A DNA stretch of 64,000 bases. Origin: Bradyrhizobium sp. CER78. Lineage in GTDB: Bacteria; Pseudomonadota; Alphaproteobacteria; Rhizobiales; Xanthobacteraceae. This document shows, piece after piece, positions 45,411-54,292 of this stretch. The position numbers and the translations under genes were made by a program. Location: contig NZ_JARVWP010000003.1 of assembly GCF_029846235.1 (NCBI RefSeq), forward strand, positions 532,333 through 596,332. Reading direction: 5' to 3'. The notes under the pieces were generated by a model that saw only the letters and a list, made by a program, of their open reading frames with translations, made no database searches and had not been told where the DNA came from. How positions within the stretch are numbered: the first letter of the stretch is position 1; each line of letters starts with the position of its first letter.

Positions 45411-46013
45411 ATGGAAGTCATTCTGCTCGAACGCGTCGCCAAGCTTGGCCAGATGGGCGAAGTCGTGCGCGTCAAGGACGGGTTCGCCCGCAATTTCCTG
45501 CTGAAGCGCGGCAAGGCGCTGCGCGCCACCGAGGCGAACCGCGCCAAGTATGACGGCATGAAGGCCGAGCTCGAAGCCAACAACATCAAGGCCAAGGGCG
45601 AAGCCAGCGTGGTCGCCGAGAAGATCGACGGCCGCGACATCATCATCATCCGCCAGGCCTCCGAGTCCGGCCAGCTGTTCGGCTCGGTCACGGTGCGCGA
45701 CATCGTCGCTGCGCTCGCCGCCGACGGCGTGACGGTTGCCCGTCCGCAGGTCTGGCTCGACTCGCCGATCAAGGTGATCGGCGCGCGGAAGGTGACGATC
45801 GCCGTTCACCCCGAGGTCGAGGCCAGCGTCACCGTGACGGTCGCCCGCTCCGCCGAAGAGGCCGAGCGCATCAAGCGCGGCGAGGACATCTCGACCCGCC
45901 AGGAAGACCAGGACGCTGCCGCCGAAGCGCTCGCCGCCGCCGGCGAATTCTTCGATCCGGAAGCCCAGCACGACGACGAAGCAGCACCGGCTCCGGCCGC
46001 CGAAGAGAAGTAA
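45411..46013 (+). CDS. rplI: 50S ribosomal protein L9
   Basis: The 200-residue protein matches L9: the N-terminal domain '[20 protein letters not shown]' with '[13 protein letters not shown]', a long linking helix, and the C-terminal domain to about residue 150. An acidic Ala/Glu/Asp-rich tail of about 45 residues extends beyond the E. coli length (149). AAAGGAGAACG precedes the ATG. A terminator follows. Confidence 0.97.
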   Translation: MEVILLERVAKLGQMGEVVRVKDGFARNFLLKRGKALRATEANRAKYDGMKAELEANNIKAKGEASVVAEKIDGRDIIIIRQASESGQLFGSVTVRDIVAALAADGVTVARPQVWLDSPIKVIGARKVTIAVHPEVEASVTVTVARSAEEAERIKRGEDISTRQEDQDAAAEALAAAGEFFDPEAQHDDEAAPAPAAEEK

Positions 46014-46048
46014 GCTTCTCTCCATCGTCCACCCGACCACATGCGACC

Positions 46049-46076
46049 AAGCCCGGCCCCATCAGGCCGGGCTTTG
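46049..46076. terminator. Bidirectional terminator between rplI and thioesterase gene
   Basis: AAGCCCGGCC and GGCCGGGCTT form a 10-base stem over CCATCA, followed by TTGGATT. It lies 36 bases after rplI and overlaps the last codons of the convergent thioesterase gene, so it can serve both strands. Confidence 0.8.
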
Positions 46077-46523
46077 GATTCGTGCCGCCGCCTGATCGTC
46101 GAGCATCGCGATCGACGCCAGTGCTGTCGCGGTGTGCTTCTCCTTGCCGTCGATGATGCAGAACACGTCGGCTGCAACGACGGCGACCTGACGCCCCGGC
46201 TTGATCACCCGCGCCCGGCAGATCAGGCGATCGCCCGATGCCGGCGACAGCAGGTTCAGCTTGTACTCGGCGGTCAGTGCCGGCTGGCCGCGCGACGTCG
46301 CGGCCGCAATCGTGGTGGCGTTGTCGACCAGAAACGCCGTCACCCCGCCGTGAAACAGGCCGTGCTGCTGCAACAATTCCGGCCGCCGATCGACCGCGAG
46401 CGTGCATGTTCCGCGCGACAGCTCGGCCACTTCAGCACCGACAAGACCCATAAAGCCCTGACGGCCGACATTGTCGCGGATGCGCGTTTCGATCGGCGCA
46501 AAATCCGGATCGATCTCGTTCAT
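46062..46523 (-). CDS. PaaI-family hotdog thioesterase
   Basis: The 153-residue protein has the PaaI/YbgC hotdog pattern: 'LSRGTCTLAVDRRPELLQQHGLFHGGVTAFLVDNATTIAA', of which 'QHGLFHGGVTAFLVDNA' carries the active-site loop and helix, and 'NLLSPASGDRLICRARVIKPG' the following strands. It likely hydrolyses acyl- or aryl-CoA thioesters in the cytosol as a tetramer. Its start overlaps the TetR stop by four bases, so the two are cotranscribed. Confidence 0.9.
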   Translation of the reverse strand: MNEIDPDFAPIETRIRDNVGRQGFMGLVGAEVAELSRGTCTLAVDRRPELLQQHGLFHGGVTAFLVDNATTIAAATSRGQPALTAEYKLNLLSPASGDRLICRARVIKPGRQVAVVAADVFCIIDGKEKHTATALASIAMLDDQAAARIQSPA

Positions 46524-47125
46524 GACGTCCCTCCTGTTCGCTCCGGCGCACCCGGCGCCACCACTGCGCGGATCGCACAGGCGATCAGCGTCTCGGCCTG
46601 TTCGCGCGGATCGCCGCCTTGGCGGCCCGACAGATAGGCGCGGCAGAAGATCTGCGCCGGCCCGATGATCTGGCTGAAGAACAGCACTGCGCTCATCGGC
46701 AGCAGATCGCCGCGCGCGAGCAGCGGCGCGCGCCAGCGCTCGATGCCGTCAGTGAGCCTGGAATTCTCGGCGCGCTGCGCGCCGCGCACCTCCGCGCTCC
46801 ACTCGCTGCGTGAAATCTCGAACAGGAAGCGCGCCTCGCGCCTGGAGGTCACGACCCAATCGAGATGAGCGTGGATCAGCCGCGCAACGCCCTCGCCGGC
46901 GCCGCAGGTCTCGTCGACCGAAGTGATGATGGCGGCATGATAGGCCTGCAGGATCTCCAGGAACAACGTCCCGGCGAGCTCCTTCTTCGAGGTGAAGAAG
47001 TGGAAGAAGCTGCCGTTGGACGCGCGGGCGCGGGAGCGGATCTCGGCCACCGTCGCGCCCTCGAAACCGTCGCGGTCGAACACCGCCAGTCCCGCCGCCA
47101 GCAGATCTTCGCGCGCCGTGCTCAC
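46520..47125 (-). CDS. TetR-family transcriptional regulator
   Basis: The 201-residue protein has a TetR helix-turn-helix at about residues 5-50 ('AGLAVFDRDGFEGATVAEIR' then 'ASNGSFFHFFTSKKELAGTL'). GTG at 47125 is chosen over an upstream start at 47146 because AGGAGA lies 5 bases before it and the longer form would read through tandem 13-base repeats. It precedes the thioesterase gene in a two-gene unit and likely controls it and itself; a 16-base dyad lies 45 bases upstream. Confidence 0.88.
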   Translation of the reverse strand: MSTAREDLLAAGLAVFDRDGFEGATVAEIRSRARASNGSFFHFFTSKKELAGTLFLEILQAYHAAIITSVDETCGAGEGVARLIHAHLDWVVTSRREARFLFEISRSEWSAEVRGAQRAENSRLTDGIERWRAPLLARGDLLPMSAVLFFSQIIGPAQIFCRAYLSGRQGGDPREQAETLIACAIRAVVAPGAPERTGGTS

Positions 47126-47134
47126 TGCGTCTCC

Positions 47135-47160
47135 TTGACGTATCACTTTGACGTATCACT
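47135..47160 (-). repeat. Two exact tandem 13-bp repeats in the TetR leader
   Basis: TTGACGTATCACT occurs twice back to back (47135-47147 and 47148-47160) with no mismatch. The pair lies just upstream of the ribosome binding site of the TetR gene. It may be a recent duplication in the leader or a regulator site; in the longer frame it would encode a repeated peptide, which is unlikely. Confidence 0.6.
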
Positions 47161-47169
47161 GGCTAGATC

Positions 47170-47185
47170 AACACTCTAGAGTGTT
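47170..47185. promoter_or_regulatory. Perfect 16-bp palindrome, likely TetR operator
   Basis: AACACTCTAGAGTGTT is a perfect dyad located 45 bases before the TetR start and close to the convergent end of the cytochrome gene. Its size fits a TetR dimer site. Confidence 0.65.
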
Positions 47186-47239
47186 GCTCCAGTGGCGGTC
47201 AAATGAATACGCCGGACCAAACAGGCCCGGCGTCGGCAG

Positions 47240-48199
47240 TTACTTCGAGCTTGGCGCTTCCGGCGTACCGGAGCCCGACGTCGTCGGCGGCGGAGGCGGC
47301 GGAGGCGAAGGTGCGGCCGCGGTTACCGGCGCGGCGGGCGCCGGAGCGGGAGATGCCGCAGCGGCCGGCTCGGGCGCAGCTGGCGCCGGAGTGACCTGCG
47401 GAACCGGGTCGTTACGCACAGCAGAAGGCTCGCTGCTCTTCGGCGCATCGAGCTTGGCTGCGTCGGGCTGGCTCGCAGGCTTCGCCGCCGGCTTCTCGGT
47501 CTCGCCCTTGTCTTCCTTGTCTTCGTGCTTCACGGCCGTCTGGGCCTTTGGCTCGCCGCCCGCGGACTCGCCCTTCGGCGCCTCCTCGGACTTTGGCTCC
47601 TCGACCGGCTTGCCGCGACGTCCGTGCTTCTGCCGCACCGGCTTGCCTTCGCCGGCGGCTTGTGGGGTCTGGCCGTCGTCCGGCTTGGCTCCCTCCGGCG
47701 TCTCGCTCGGGCGCGCCATGCGCTTGCCGCGGTGAGCGGGACGTCCTTCGGGGTTCAAACCATCGGCGTCGGGCTTCGCCGCCTCCGTGGCCCCTTCCTG
47801 CGGCACTGCATCCTGGTGATGCCGGCGAGACGGACGCTCGGCCGGCTGGTCCGGAGACTGGTTCGCCTCCTGGCGGCCGTCCCTCGCGCCCTGCTTGGAG
47901 CCCCTAGGCTGATCCTTGGCCTGGTAGCGCGGATCGTTGGCGCCGTTCGAAATCAGATAGGACGACAGCACGCCGGCCATGTCGCTCGACGTCGTGTAGT
48001 GCTGGCGCAGAAAGCCCGGCAACGAACCGGCCGGCACCGTCTTCAGGAGACCGCGCGGGCTCTTGTGGCAGGCCGTGCAGGTGCTCCCGAAAATCTGGGA
48101 GGGGCTCTTGCCGGCCTCGAGGTTTTGCGCGCGCGCCGATCCGGCCGACAGGCCAATCAGAAGCGCCACCGTCGCCAGACTGAGGGCTCGGCTCAACAT
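47240..48199 (-). CDS. c-type cytochrome-like protein with long charged Pro/Ala/Lys tail
   Basis: The 319-residue protein has a signal peptide (ALSLATVALLIGLSAGSARA, cleaved near residue 24). A short N-terminal domain contains one heme-binding motif, 'CTACH', at about residues 41-45. A possible distal ligand is M74 in 'SSDMAGVLSSYL', which resembles the Met-containing helix of class I cytochromes. From about residue 95 to the end the protein is a disordered, Pro/Ala/Lys/Glu-rich tail with repeated EGKP-, KPA- and PAPA-like units. Periplasmic electron transfer is likely; the tail may bind the cell wall or a partner. No partner oxidoreductase is nearby. Confidence 0.8.
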   Translation of the reverse strand: MLSRALSLATVALLIGLSAGSARAQNLEAGKSPSQIFGSTCTACHKSPRGLLKTVPAGSLPGFLRQHYTTSSDMAGVLSSYLISNGANDPRYQAKDQPRGSKQGARDGRQEANQSPDQPAERPSRRHHQDAVPQEGATEAAKPDADGLNPEGRPAHRGKRMARPSETPEGAKPDDGQTPQAAGEGKPVRQKHGRRGKPVEEPKSEEAPKGESAGGEPKAQTAVKHEDKEDKGETEKPAAKPASQPDAAKLDAPKSSEPSAVRNDPVPQVTPAPAAPEPAAAASPAPAPAAPVTAAAPSPPPPPPPTTSGSGTPEAPSSK

Positions 48200-48457
48200 T
48201 CCTTAAGTCTCCAAATTCCGGAAAAATTGCCGCCTGCGCCTCATGGATCGGCCGCGGCGGTCACCTTGTAGCCGATTATCACGCGAATGGAAGCGCGCGC
48301 ATGACGCATCCACGCAATTGTCACATTTTGGAATATCGGCTTTGACGCCAACGCAGTAGCGGCCTTTAATTCCCTGCCTATGTTGAGGTTGGGGACACAT
48401 TGGAGTGATCAGCTCCGGTGGTGTCGGTGTGCAGCTTGCCGTTCCGTTGGTGTTTCG

Positions 48458-49711
48458 ATGGACCGATTGTTGCGATATTTCTTGGGGCGCTTCATCCGCC
48501 GTGGTTCGATCACGTTCACGACCGCGAGCGGCGCTCAATTCAGCTGTGGTGACGGCACGGGAGTTCCGGTCGCCGTACGCTTCATGTCCAGAGCGGCCGA
48601 AGTCCGCATTCTGATCGATCCTGAACTGTACCTCGGCGAAGCCTTCATGGACGGCACGTTCGTGGTGGAGCAAGGCACCATCGCCGACGTGCTGGCCGTC
48701 CTGATGGGCCAGGCGGCCATGTTGCCGAACTTCGCCAGGTTGCAGGCCTGGATGCGCTTCCTCGGACGGCGCGCCCAGCAGATCAATGTGCGCGGCCGCT
48801 CCAGGAGCAACGTCGCCCGCCATTACGACCTCGACGGCCGCCTCTATTCCCTCTTCCTCGACGCGGACAAGCAATACAGCTGCGCCTATTTCGAGACGCC
48901 GGACGCGACGCTGGACGACGCCCAGCTCGCCAAGAAGCGTCATCTCGCCGCAAAACTCCTGATCACGCCCGGCCAGCGCGTTCTCGACATCGGTTCCGGC
49001 TGGGGCGGTCTCGGGCTCTATCTCGCCGAGATAAGCGGCGCCGACGTCACCGGCGTCACGCTGTCGACCGAGCAGTTGCAGATATCCAACGCCCGGGCGG
49101 CGGAGCGGAACCTGGCGCAATCGGCGCGTTTCCTGATGCAAGATTACCGCGACATCCCCGGCCCGTTCGACCGCATCGTCTCGGTCGGCATGTTCGAGCA
49201 TGTCGGGGTCGCCTACTACGAAACCTTCTTCAAACGCTGCGCCGAGCTCTTGAGCGATGACGGCGTCATGATGCTGCACTCGATCGGCCGCTCGACCGGT
49301 CCCGACGTCACCAGCCCCTGGATCCGGAAATACATCTTCCCCGGCGGGTACATTCCGGCACTCTCGGAGGTCATGCCGGCGATCGAGAAGGCCGGACTGC
49401 TGATCTGCGACATGGAGATCCTGCGCCTGCACTACGCGGACACCCTGAAGGCCTGGCGCGACCGCTTCATGGCGCGGCGCGAGGAGGCCGTGCGGCTCTA
49501 CGACGAGGCCTTTGCCCGGATGTGGGAATTCTACCTGGCGGCCTCGGAAATGTCGTTCCGCGTCCAGAACATGATGAACTTCCAGCTCCAGCTCACCAAG
49601 CGCCAGGGCATCGTGCCGATGACCCGCGATTATATCGCGCGCGAGGAAGGCCGGCTGCGGCTCAAGGAAGCCGGCGCCGCAAAGCCCCGGCTGCAACTCG
49701 CCGGCGAGTAA
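48458..49711 (+). CDS. cfa: Cyclopropane-fatty-acyl-phospholipid synthase
   Basis: The 417-residue enzyme adds a methylene from S-adenosylmethionine across double bonds of membrane phospholipids. The SAM motif is 'VLDIGSGWGGLGLYLAE' at about residues 170-186, and 'VARHYDLDGRLYSLFLD' plus 'QDYRDIPGPFDRIVSVGMFE' are family signatures. The start at 48458 (MDRLLRYFLGRF) is preferred over the frame open from 48380. It stands alone. Together with the desaturase at 41.5 kb it shows investment in acyl-chain tailoring, though Cfa genes are often multiple in Bradyrhizobium. Confidence 0.94.
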   Translation: MDRLLRYFLGRFIRRGSITFTTASGAQFSCGDGTGVPVAVRFMSRAAEVRILIDPELYLGEAFMDGTFVVEQGTIADVLAVLMGQAAMLPNFARLQAWMRFLGRRAQQINVRGRSRSNVARHYDLDGRLYSLFLDADKQYSCAYFETPDATLDDAQLAKKRHLAAKLLITPGQRVLDIGSGWGGLGLYLAEISGADVTGVTLSTEQLQISNARAAERNLAQSARFLMQDYRDIPGPFDRIVSVGMFEHVGVAYYETFFKRCAELLSDDGVMMLHSIGRSTGPDVTSPWIRKYIFPGGYIPALSEVMPAIEKAGLLICDMEILRLHYADTLKAWRDRFMARREEAVRLYDEAFARMWEFYLAASEMSFRVQNMMNFQLQLTKRQGIVPMTRDYIAREEGRLRLKEAGAAKPRLQLAGE

Positions 49712-49731
49712 ATCCGCGACAAATGGTGCTG

Positions 49732-49953
49732 CTAGTTGCGCAGGCTGAAGGCCGACCCGCAATGGGTGAAGCTTGGGGCCGGACGCGCCAGATGTGCGAC
49801 GGCGGCGGAAACCAGCCTCCGATCACAGGGAACATTCCGGATCTCCGGACGGGCCGCCTGCTCCATCGCGTCGACCAGCGCCGCCAGCCAGCGGCGGTCC
49901 GCACCGCCCGCTCGGCCAAGCCCTGATCGTGCTGTCTGAAACTCTCGAGCCAT
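49732..49953 (-). CDS. Possible 73-aa hypothetical protein
   Basis: An open frame runs to 50052; the internal ATG at 49953 gives MAREFQTARSGLGRAGGADR and a product ending 'PAPSFTHCGSAFSLRN'. It has no signal or membrane segment. AGGGAAG lies about 12 bases before the ATG. Opposite-strand frames also exist over this interval, so the call is weak. If it is false, the 375 bases between cfa and the small membrane protein gene hold nothing I can identify. Confidence 0.3.
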   Translation of the reverse strand: MAREFQTARSGLGRAGGADRRWLAALVDAMEQAARPEIRNVPCDRRLVSAAVAHLARPAPSFTHCGSAFSLRN

Positions 49954-50086
49954 CGTCACCGTATCTTCCCTGAGCGAGGACAACCCGGAATCCGCCGGGT
50001 CGTTCCCGCGAAGCTGCCGCAAAGAAAATGCGGCAGATGTGATCTGCTTCACAGAGGTCCGTTCCGGGCTGTCGTAGTGGTCCGGA

Positions 50087-50209
50087 ATGACCCGAGAAAC
50101 GCATCAGACGATGTTGGACCCGCAGCGCGACCTCGTGACCGACTACGCCTTGATCGCAACGGGCGTGGCCGCCGCCTTGATCGCGCTGGCTTTCCTCATT
50201 CTGGTCTGA
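50087..50209 (+). CDS. Candidate 40-aa single-span membrane protein
   Basis: The ATG at 50087 opens a 40-residue frame, MTRETHQTMLDPQRDLVTDY, followed by a hydrophobic segment of about 20 residues to the C-terminal valine (ALIATGVAAALIALAFLILV). The layout is a polar N terminus and a membrane tail anchor. The site before the ATG (GTCCGGA) is weak. No family recognised. The 292 bases after it lead to dnaB. Confidence 0.45.
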   Translation: MTRETHQTMLDPQRDLVTDYALIATGVAAALIALAFLILV

Positions 50210-50501
50210 GCAGCCGGGGCCACCACCAACCTCGCTGCTGATTGGGCGCTGCAACCGCAAAAAAGGTTCAGGCCGCGCCGAACTTTTGCCGACGCCATCG
50301 CAGACCGGGCCATCCTCCGCCCGATTCCGGGCAAACCCCCGTCAAGCGGAATGCATCCGGCGGTCCCGGATTCCCACATCGCGTTGTGTGAATCGTGCAT
50401 AAGAAACATCCGACCTTTCGCTTCGCGCCGGGCTGGCGCTTGATCGCCGCCCCACAGCCGAAAATCTCAGTAACGACGAAATCAGAAGAATAAGCTCGTC
50501 C

Positions 50502-52004
50502 ATGGCCTTGATTGATTCGAACGTCCACAAGCTCGCGCCCGATGCCGCATCCCCGACCTATCGGAGTGCGCCGCACAACATCGAAGCTGAGCAGAGCCTT
50601 CTGGGCGCGATCCTGGTCAACAACGACGCGTTCTATCGCGTCTCCGACTTCCTCGAGCCGAAGCACTTCTTCGAGCCGCTGCACCAGACGATCTACGAGA
50701 CCGCGAGCTCCCTGATCCGGATGGGCAAGGTCGCGACCCCCGTCACCCTGAAGACGTTCCTGCCGGCCGATACCGACATCGGCGGCATGACGATCAGCCA
50801 ATACCTCGCCCGCCTCGCCGCCGAAGCGACCACCATCATCAACGCGCAGGATTACGGCCGTACCGTTTATGACCTCAGCCTGCGGCGCAACCTGATCCAG
50901 ATCGGCGAGGACATCGTCAACGTCGCCTACGATGCACCGGTCGACTTCGCCCCGCGCGCACAGATCGAGGACGCCGAACGGCAGCTCTACAGCCTGGCTG
51001 AAACCGGCCGCTACGACGGCGGCTTCCAGCGCTTCGCACAAGCGCTGACGATCGCCGTCGACATGGCGGCCAAGGCATTCCAGCGCGACGGCAAGCTGTC
51101 CGGCATCTCGACCGGCCTGCGCGACCTCGACGCCCGCATGGGTGGCCTGCAGCCGTCCGACCTCATCATCCTCGCCGGCCGCCCCGGCATGGGCAAAACC
51201 TCGCTCGCCACCAACATCGCCTACAACATCGCCAAGGCCTATGAGGGCGAGGTCCAACCGGACGGCACCACAAAGGCGATCCACGGTGGCTCGGTCGGCT
51301 TCTTCTCCTGCGAAATGAGCGGCGAACAGCTCGCCACCCGTATTCTCGCCGAACGCACCGGCATCCCCTCGAGCTCGATCCGCCGCGGCGGCATCTCCGA
51401 GCTCGACTTCGAGAAGATCCGCGACTGTTCGATTGAGCTGCAATCGCTGCCGTTCTATGTCGACGAAACCGGCGGCCTGTCGATCTCGCAGCTCACCGCG
51501 CGCGCCCGCCGCCTCAAGCGGCAGAAGGGCCTCGATTTGATCGTGATCGACTACATCCAGCTGCTGCAGGGCTCGGGCAAGAAGGGCAACGACAACCGCG
51601 TGCAGGAAATCACCGAGATCACGACAAACCTGAAGGCGCTGGCGAAGGAATTGAACGTTCCGATCATCGCGCTGTCGCAGCTGTCGCGTCAGGTCGAAAA
51701 CCGCGACGACAAGCGGCCGCAGCTCTCCGACCTGCGTGAATCCGGTTCGATCGAGCAGGACGCCGACGTCGTGATGTTCGTGTATCGCGAGGAATACTAC
51801 CTCGCGAACAAGGAACCGCGTCCCGGCACCCCCGAGCACGAGAAGTGGCAGATGGAAATGGGGCTCGCCCACGGCAAGGCCGAAGTCATCATCGGCAAGC
51901 AGCGCCACGGCCCGACCGGCACGGTCGATCTGCACTTCGAGGCCAGCGTGACGCGGTTCGGCGACCTCGCGCCCGACGGCCAGGTTCCGGATCGCGCCTA
52001 TTGA
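50502..52004 (+). CDS. dnaB: Replicative DNA helicase
   Basis: The 500-residue hexameric helicase unwinds DNA at the fork. The N-terminal domain ('RSAPHNIEAEQSLLGAILVN') and RecA-like domain are both present: Walker A 'AGRPGMGKTSLATNIA', Walker B region 'LDLIVIDYIQLLQGS', and 'EITTNLKALAKELNVPIIAL'. A short insertion after Walker A ('EGEVQPDGTTKAIHGG') is seen in alphaproteobacterial DnaB. No intein. It continues the conserved rplI-dnaB-alr order. Confidence 0.98.
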   Translation: MALIDSNVHKLAPDAASPTYRSAPHNIEAEQSLLGAILVNNDAFYRVSDFLEPKHFFEPLHQTIYETASSLIRMGKVATPVTLKTFLPADTDIGGMTISQYLARLAAEATTIINAQDYGRTVYDLSLRRNLIQIGEDIVNVAYDAPVDFAPRAQIEDAERQLYSLAETGRYDGGFQRFAQALTIAVDMAAKAFQRDGKLSGISTGLRDLDARMGGLQPSDLIILAGRPGMGKTSLATNIAYNIAKAYEGEVQPDGTTKAIHGGSVGFFSCEMSGEQLATRILAERTGIPSSSIRRGGISELDFEKIRDCSIELQSLPFYVDETGGLSISQLTARARRLKRQKGLDLIVIDYIQLLQGSGKKGNDNRVQEITEITTNLKALAKELNVPIIALSQLSRQVENRDDKRPQLSDLRESGSIEQDADVVMFVYREEYYLANKEPRPGTPEHEKWQMEMGLAHGKAEVIIGKQRHGPTGTVDLHFEASVTRFGDLAPDGQVPDRAY

Positions 52005-52055
52005 TGATCCCGCGGCCCGGTTGAACGCCGCAGGCCCCCCGCGTACAACTGCACC

Positions 52056-53354
52056 ATGAACATCGTGACCGACGCGAAATCGCAGCTGACGCCCGAAGCC
52101 AATCTGCTGGCGGCCCATCCGACCGCCACCGGCATCCTGACCGTCGACCTCGACGCCATCATCGCCAACTGGCGCAAGCTCGAGAAGACCGCGGTACCGG
52201 CGGAATGCGCCGCCGTGGTCAAGGCCAACGCCTATGGCTGCGGCGCCGAGCAGGTGTCGCGGGCGCTGGCCAAGGCCGGCTGCAAGACCTTCTTCGTCGC
52301 CACCGTCGAGGAGGCCGCGGCGGTGCGCGCGGCCGTTCCGCAGGCAACCGTGTATGCGCTCGGCGGCTTCTTCCAGCAGACCGGTGACGCCTACGCCAAG
52401 ATCGACTGCAAGCCCGTGATCGGCGATCTCAACGAGCTCGCCGAATGGGACGTGTTCTGCCGCCGCTCCGGCTGGTCCGGCGGCGCCGCCATTCATATCG
52501 ACACCGGCATGAACCGGCTCGGGCTCACCGTGAGCGAGGCGCAGGGCATTATCCCCCGCATCAATGCCGGCGACCACGGCATCACCCTGGTCATGAGCCA
52601 CCTCGCCTCCGCCGAACTCCTTAACAATCCCGCGAATGCAAAACAGCTTGCGAGCTTCCGCGAGATCGCGAGCCTGTTCACCGGCGTGCCGGCCTCGCTG
52701 GCAAATTCCTCCGGCGTGTTCCTCGGCGCCCAATTCCAGTTCGAGATGGTACGGCCCGGCTGCGCGCTCTACGGCGTCAATCCGACGCCGGAGGCCGACA
52801 ACCCGATGCAGCAGGTGGTCGACCTCAAGGCGCGCATCGTGCAGATCCGCAACATCGATCGCGGCGAGACCGTCGGCTATGGCGGCACGTGGACTGCGCG
52901 CCGGCCGACCCGGCTTGCGATCGTCGCGGCCGGCTATGCCGACGGCTATTTCCGCGCCGCCAGCGCCAATGACGGCACCCGCGGTGCCGAGGTCGTGGTC
53001 GCCGGCAAGCGTTGCCCAATCGCCGGCCGCGTCTCGATGGACCTGATCGCGGTCGACGTCACCGACCTCGACAAGAATGCCGTCCGGCGCGGCCACATGG
53101 TGACGCTGATCGGCGAAGGCATCACGGTCGACGAGGTCGCGCATCATTTCGGCACCATCGGCTACGAGGTGCTGACCAGCCTCGGCCGCCGCTTCGTCCG
53201 CATCTACAAGGGCGGCGATGCCGTCGCCGCGAGCGAGGCCGTCGCCGAGAAGAGCGAGGCGGCCGCCACGCCGGCGGCGCCTCCCGCCTTGCCGACGGCA
53301 GCGCCCGCTGCACCGCCGCCATTGCCTGCCGAGCCGTCCACGCCGGCCAGCTGA
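52056..53354 (+). CDS. alr: Alanine racemase
   Basis: The 432-residue pyridoxal-phosphate enzyme makes D-alanine for peptidoglycan. The cofactor lysine is K56 in 'AAVVKANAYGCGAEQV'. The catalytic tyrosine lies in the C-terminal beta domain near 'GETVGYGGTWTARRP'. A tail of about 45 Ala/Pro/Glu-rich residues extends past the catalytic core. It follows dnaB by 51 bases and xthA starts 18 bases after its stop. Confidence 0.96.
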   Translation: MNIVTDAKSQLTPEANLLAAHPTATGILTVDLDAIIANWRKLEKTAVPAECAAVVKANAYGCGAEQVSRALAKAGCKTFFVATVEEAAAVRAAVPQATVYALGGFFQQTGDAYAKIDCKPVIGDLNELAEWDVFCRRSGWSGGAAIHIDTGMNRLGLTVSEAQGIIPRINAGDHGITLVMSHLASAELLNNPANAKQLASFREIASLFTGVPASLANSSGVFLGAQFQFEMVRPGCALYGVNPTPEADNPMQQVVDLKARIVQIRNIDRGETVGYGGTWTARRPTRLAIVAAGYADGYFRAASANDGTRGAEVVVAGKRCPIAGRVSMDLIAVDVTDLDKNAVRRGHMVTLIGEGITVDEVAHHFGTIGYEVLTSLGRRFVRIYKGGDAVAASEAVAEKSEAAATPAAPPALPTAAPAAPPPLPAEPSTPAS

Positions 53355-53372
53355 CCCGATCGATCGTCGCGC

Positions 53373-54143
53373 ATGAAGATCGCGACCTTCAACATCAACA
53401 ACGTCAACCGGCGGCTGCCGAACCTGCTGCGCTGGCTGAAATCGGCCAAGCCCGACGTCGTCAGCCTGCAGGAATTGAAAGCAAGCGACGCCGAGTTTCC
53501 TTCTGCCGCGATCGAGAAGGCCGGCTACGGCGCGGTGTGGCAGGGACAGAAGACCTGGAACGGCGTCGCCATCCTGGCGCGCAACGCCGAGCCGGTCTTG
53601 ATCCGCACCGCCCTGCCCGGCGACGCCGGCGATCACGAGGCGCGCTACATCGAGGCCGCGGTGCGCGGCATCGTCGTGACCAGCCTCTATCTGCCGAACG
53701 GCAATCCGCAGCCCGGACCGAAATTCGATTACAAGCTGGCCTGGTTCAAGCGGCTGCGCGCGCATGCCGCCAAGCTGCTCAAGCAGGACGTCCCCGTGGT
53801 GCTCGCCGGCGACTACAATGTCGCGCCGACGCCGTTCGACATCTATCCGACGAAGTCCTGGGACAAGGATGCACTGATCCAGCCGAAAAGCCGCGCTGCG
53901 TTCAAGGCGCTGGTCGACCAGGGCTGGTGCGATGCGATCCGCACGCTGCATCCGGACGATCAGATGTTCACCTTCTGGGACTACAAGCGCCAGCGCTGGC
54001 CGCGCGATGCGGGCCTGCGGCTCGATCATCTGCTGCTCAGCCCGCAAGTGGCATCGCGGCTCGCGAAGGCCGGTGTCGACCGCGCCATCCGCGGCGAGGA
54101 AGGCGCCAGCGATCACGCACCGGCGTGGGTGGTGTTGAAGTGA
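53373..54143 (+). CDS. xth: Exodeoxyribonuclease III (XthA/AP endonuclease family)
   Basis: The 256-residue enzyme belongs to the EEP nuclease family that cleaves at abasic sites and degrades 3' ends. Motifs: 'ATFNINNVNRRLPNLL', 'VVSLQELKASDAEFP', 'VVLAGDYNVAPTPFD', 'LRLDHLLLSPQ' and 'GASDHAPAWVVLK', which include the Asn, Glu, Asp-x-Asn and Asp-His catalytic sites. In many relatives alr is followed by radA, so this gene and the DNA after it look like an insert or lineage-specific addition. Family B repeat follows. Confidence 0.95.
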   Translation: MKIATFNINNVNRRLPNLLRWLKSAKPDVVSLQELKASDAEFPSAAIEKAGYGAVWQGQKTWNGVAILARNAEPVLIRTALPGDAGDHEARYIEAAVRGIVVTSLYLPNGNPQPGPKFDYKLAWFKRLRAHAAKLLKQDVPVVLAGDYNVAPTPFDIYPTKSWDKDALIQPKSRAAFKALVDQGWCDAIRTLHPDDQMFTFWDYKRQRWPRDAGLRLDHLLLSPQVASRLAKAGVDRAIRGEEGASDHAPAWVVLK

Positions 54144-54170
54144 GTGGCCCGCTCGCGCGTCAACAACGCC

Positions 54171-54292
54171 GTCGTCCCTGCGAAAGCAGGGACCCATAAC
54201 CACAGGGTAGCGTTGTTGAAACACGCTGTGGCCACAGCGTCGCGCAACAATTCGCATTCGGGGTAATGGGTCCCGGCCTTCGCCGGGACGAC
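54171..54292. repeat. Dispersed palindromic repeat family B, copy 2
   Basis: The left end GTCGTCCCTGCGAAAGCAGG plus GACCCATAACCAC is mirrored at the right by GGTAATGGGTCCCGGCCTTC plus GCCGGGACGAC. Inner segments include CGCAACAATTCGCATTCGGG, the complement of the matching segment in copy 1. It lies at the 3' side of xth, like copy 3 at the 3' side of purF. Confidence 0.8.

Noticed and set aside
47126..47146. A longer start for the second TetR regulator, through the tandem repeats
   Set aside because: The GTG at 47125 has AGGAGA 5 bases upstream, and the extra residues are not typical of TetR proteins.
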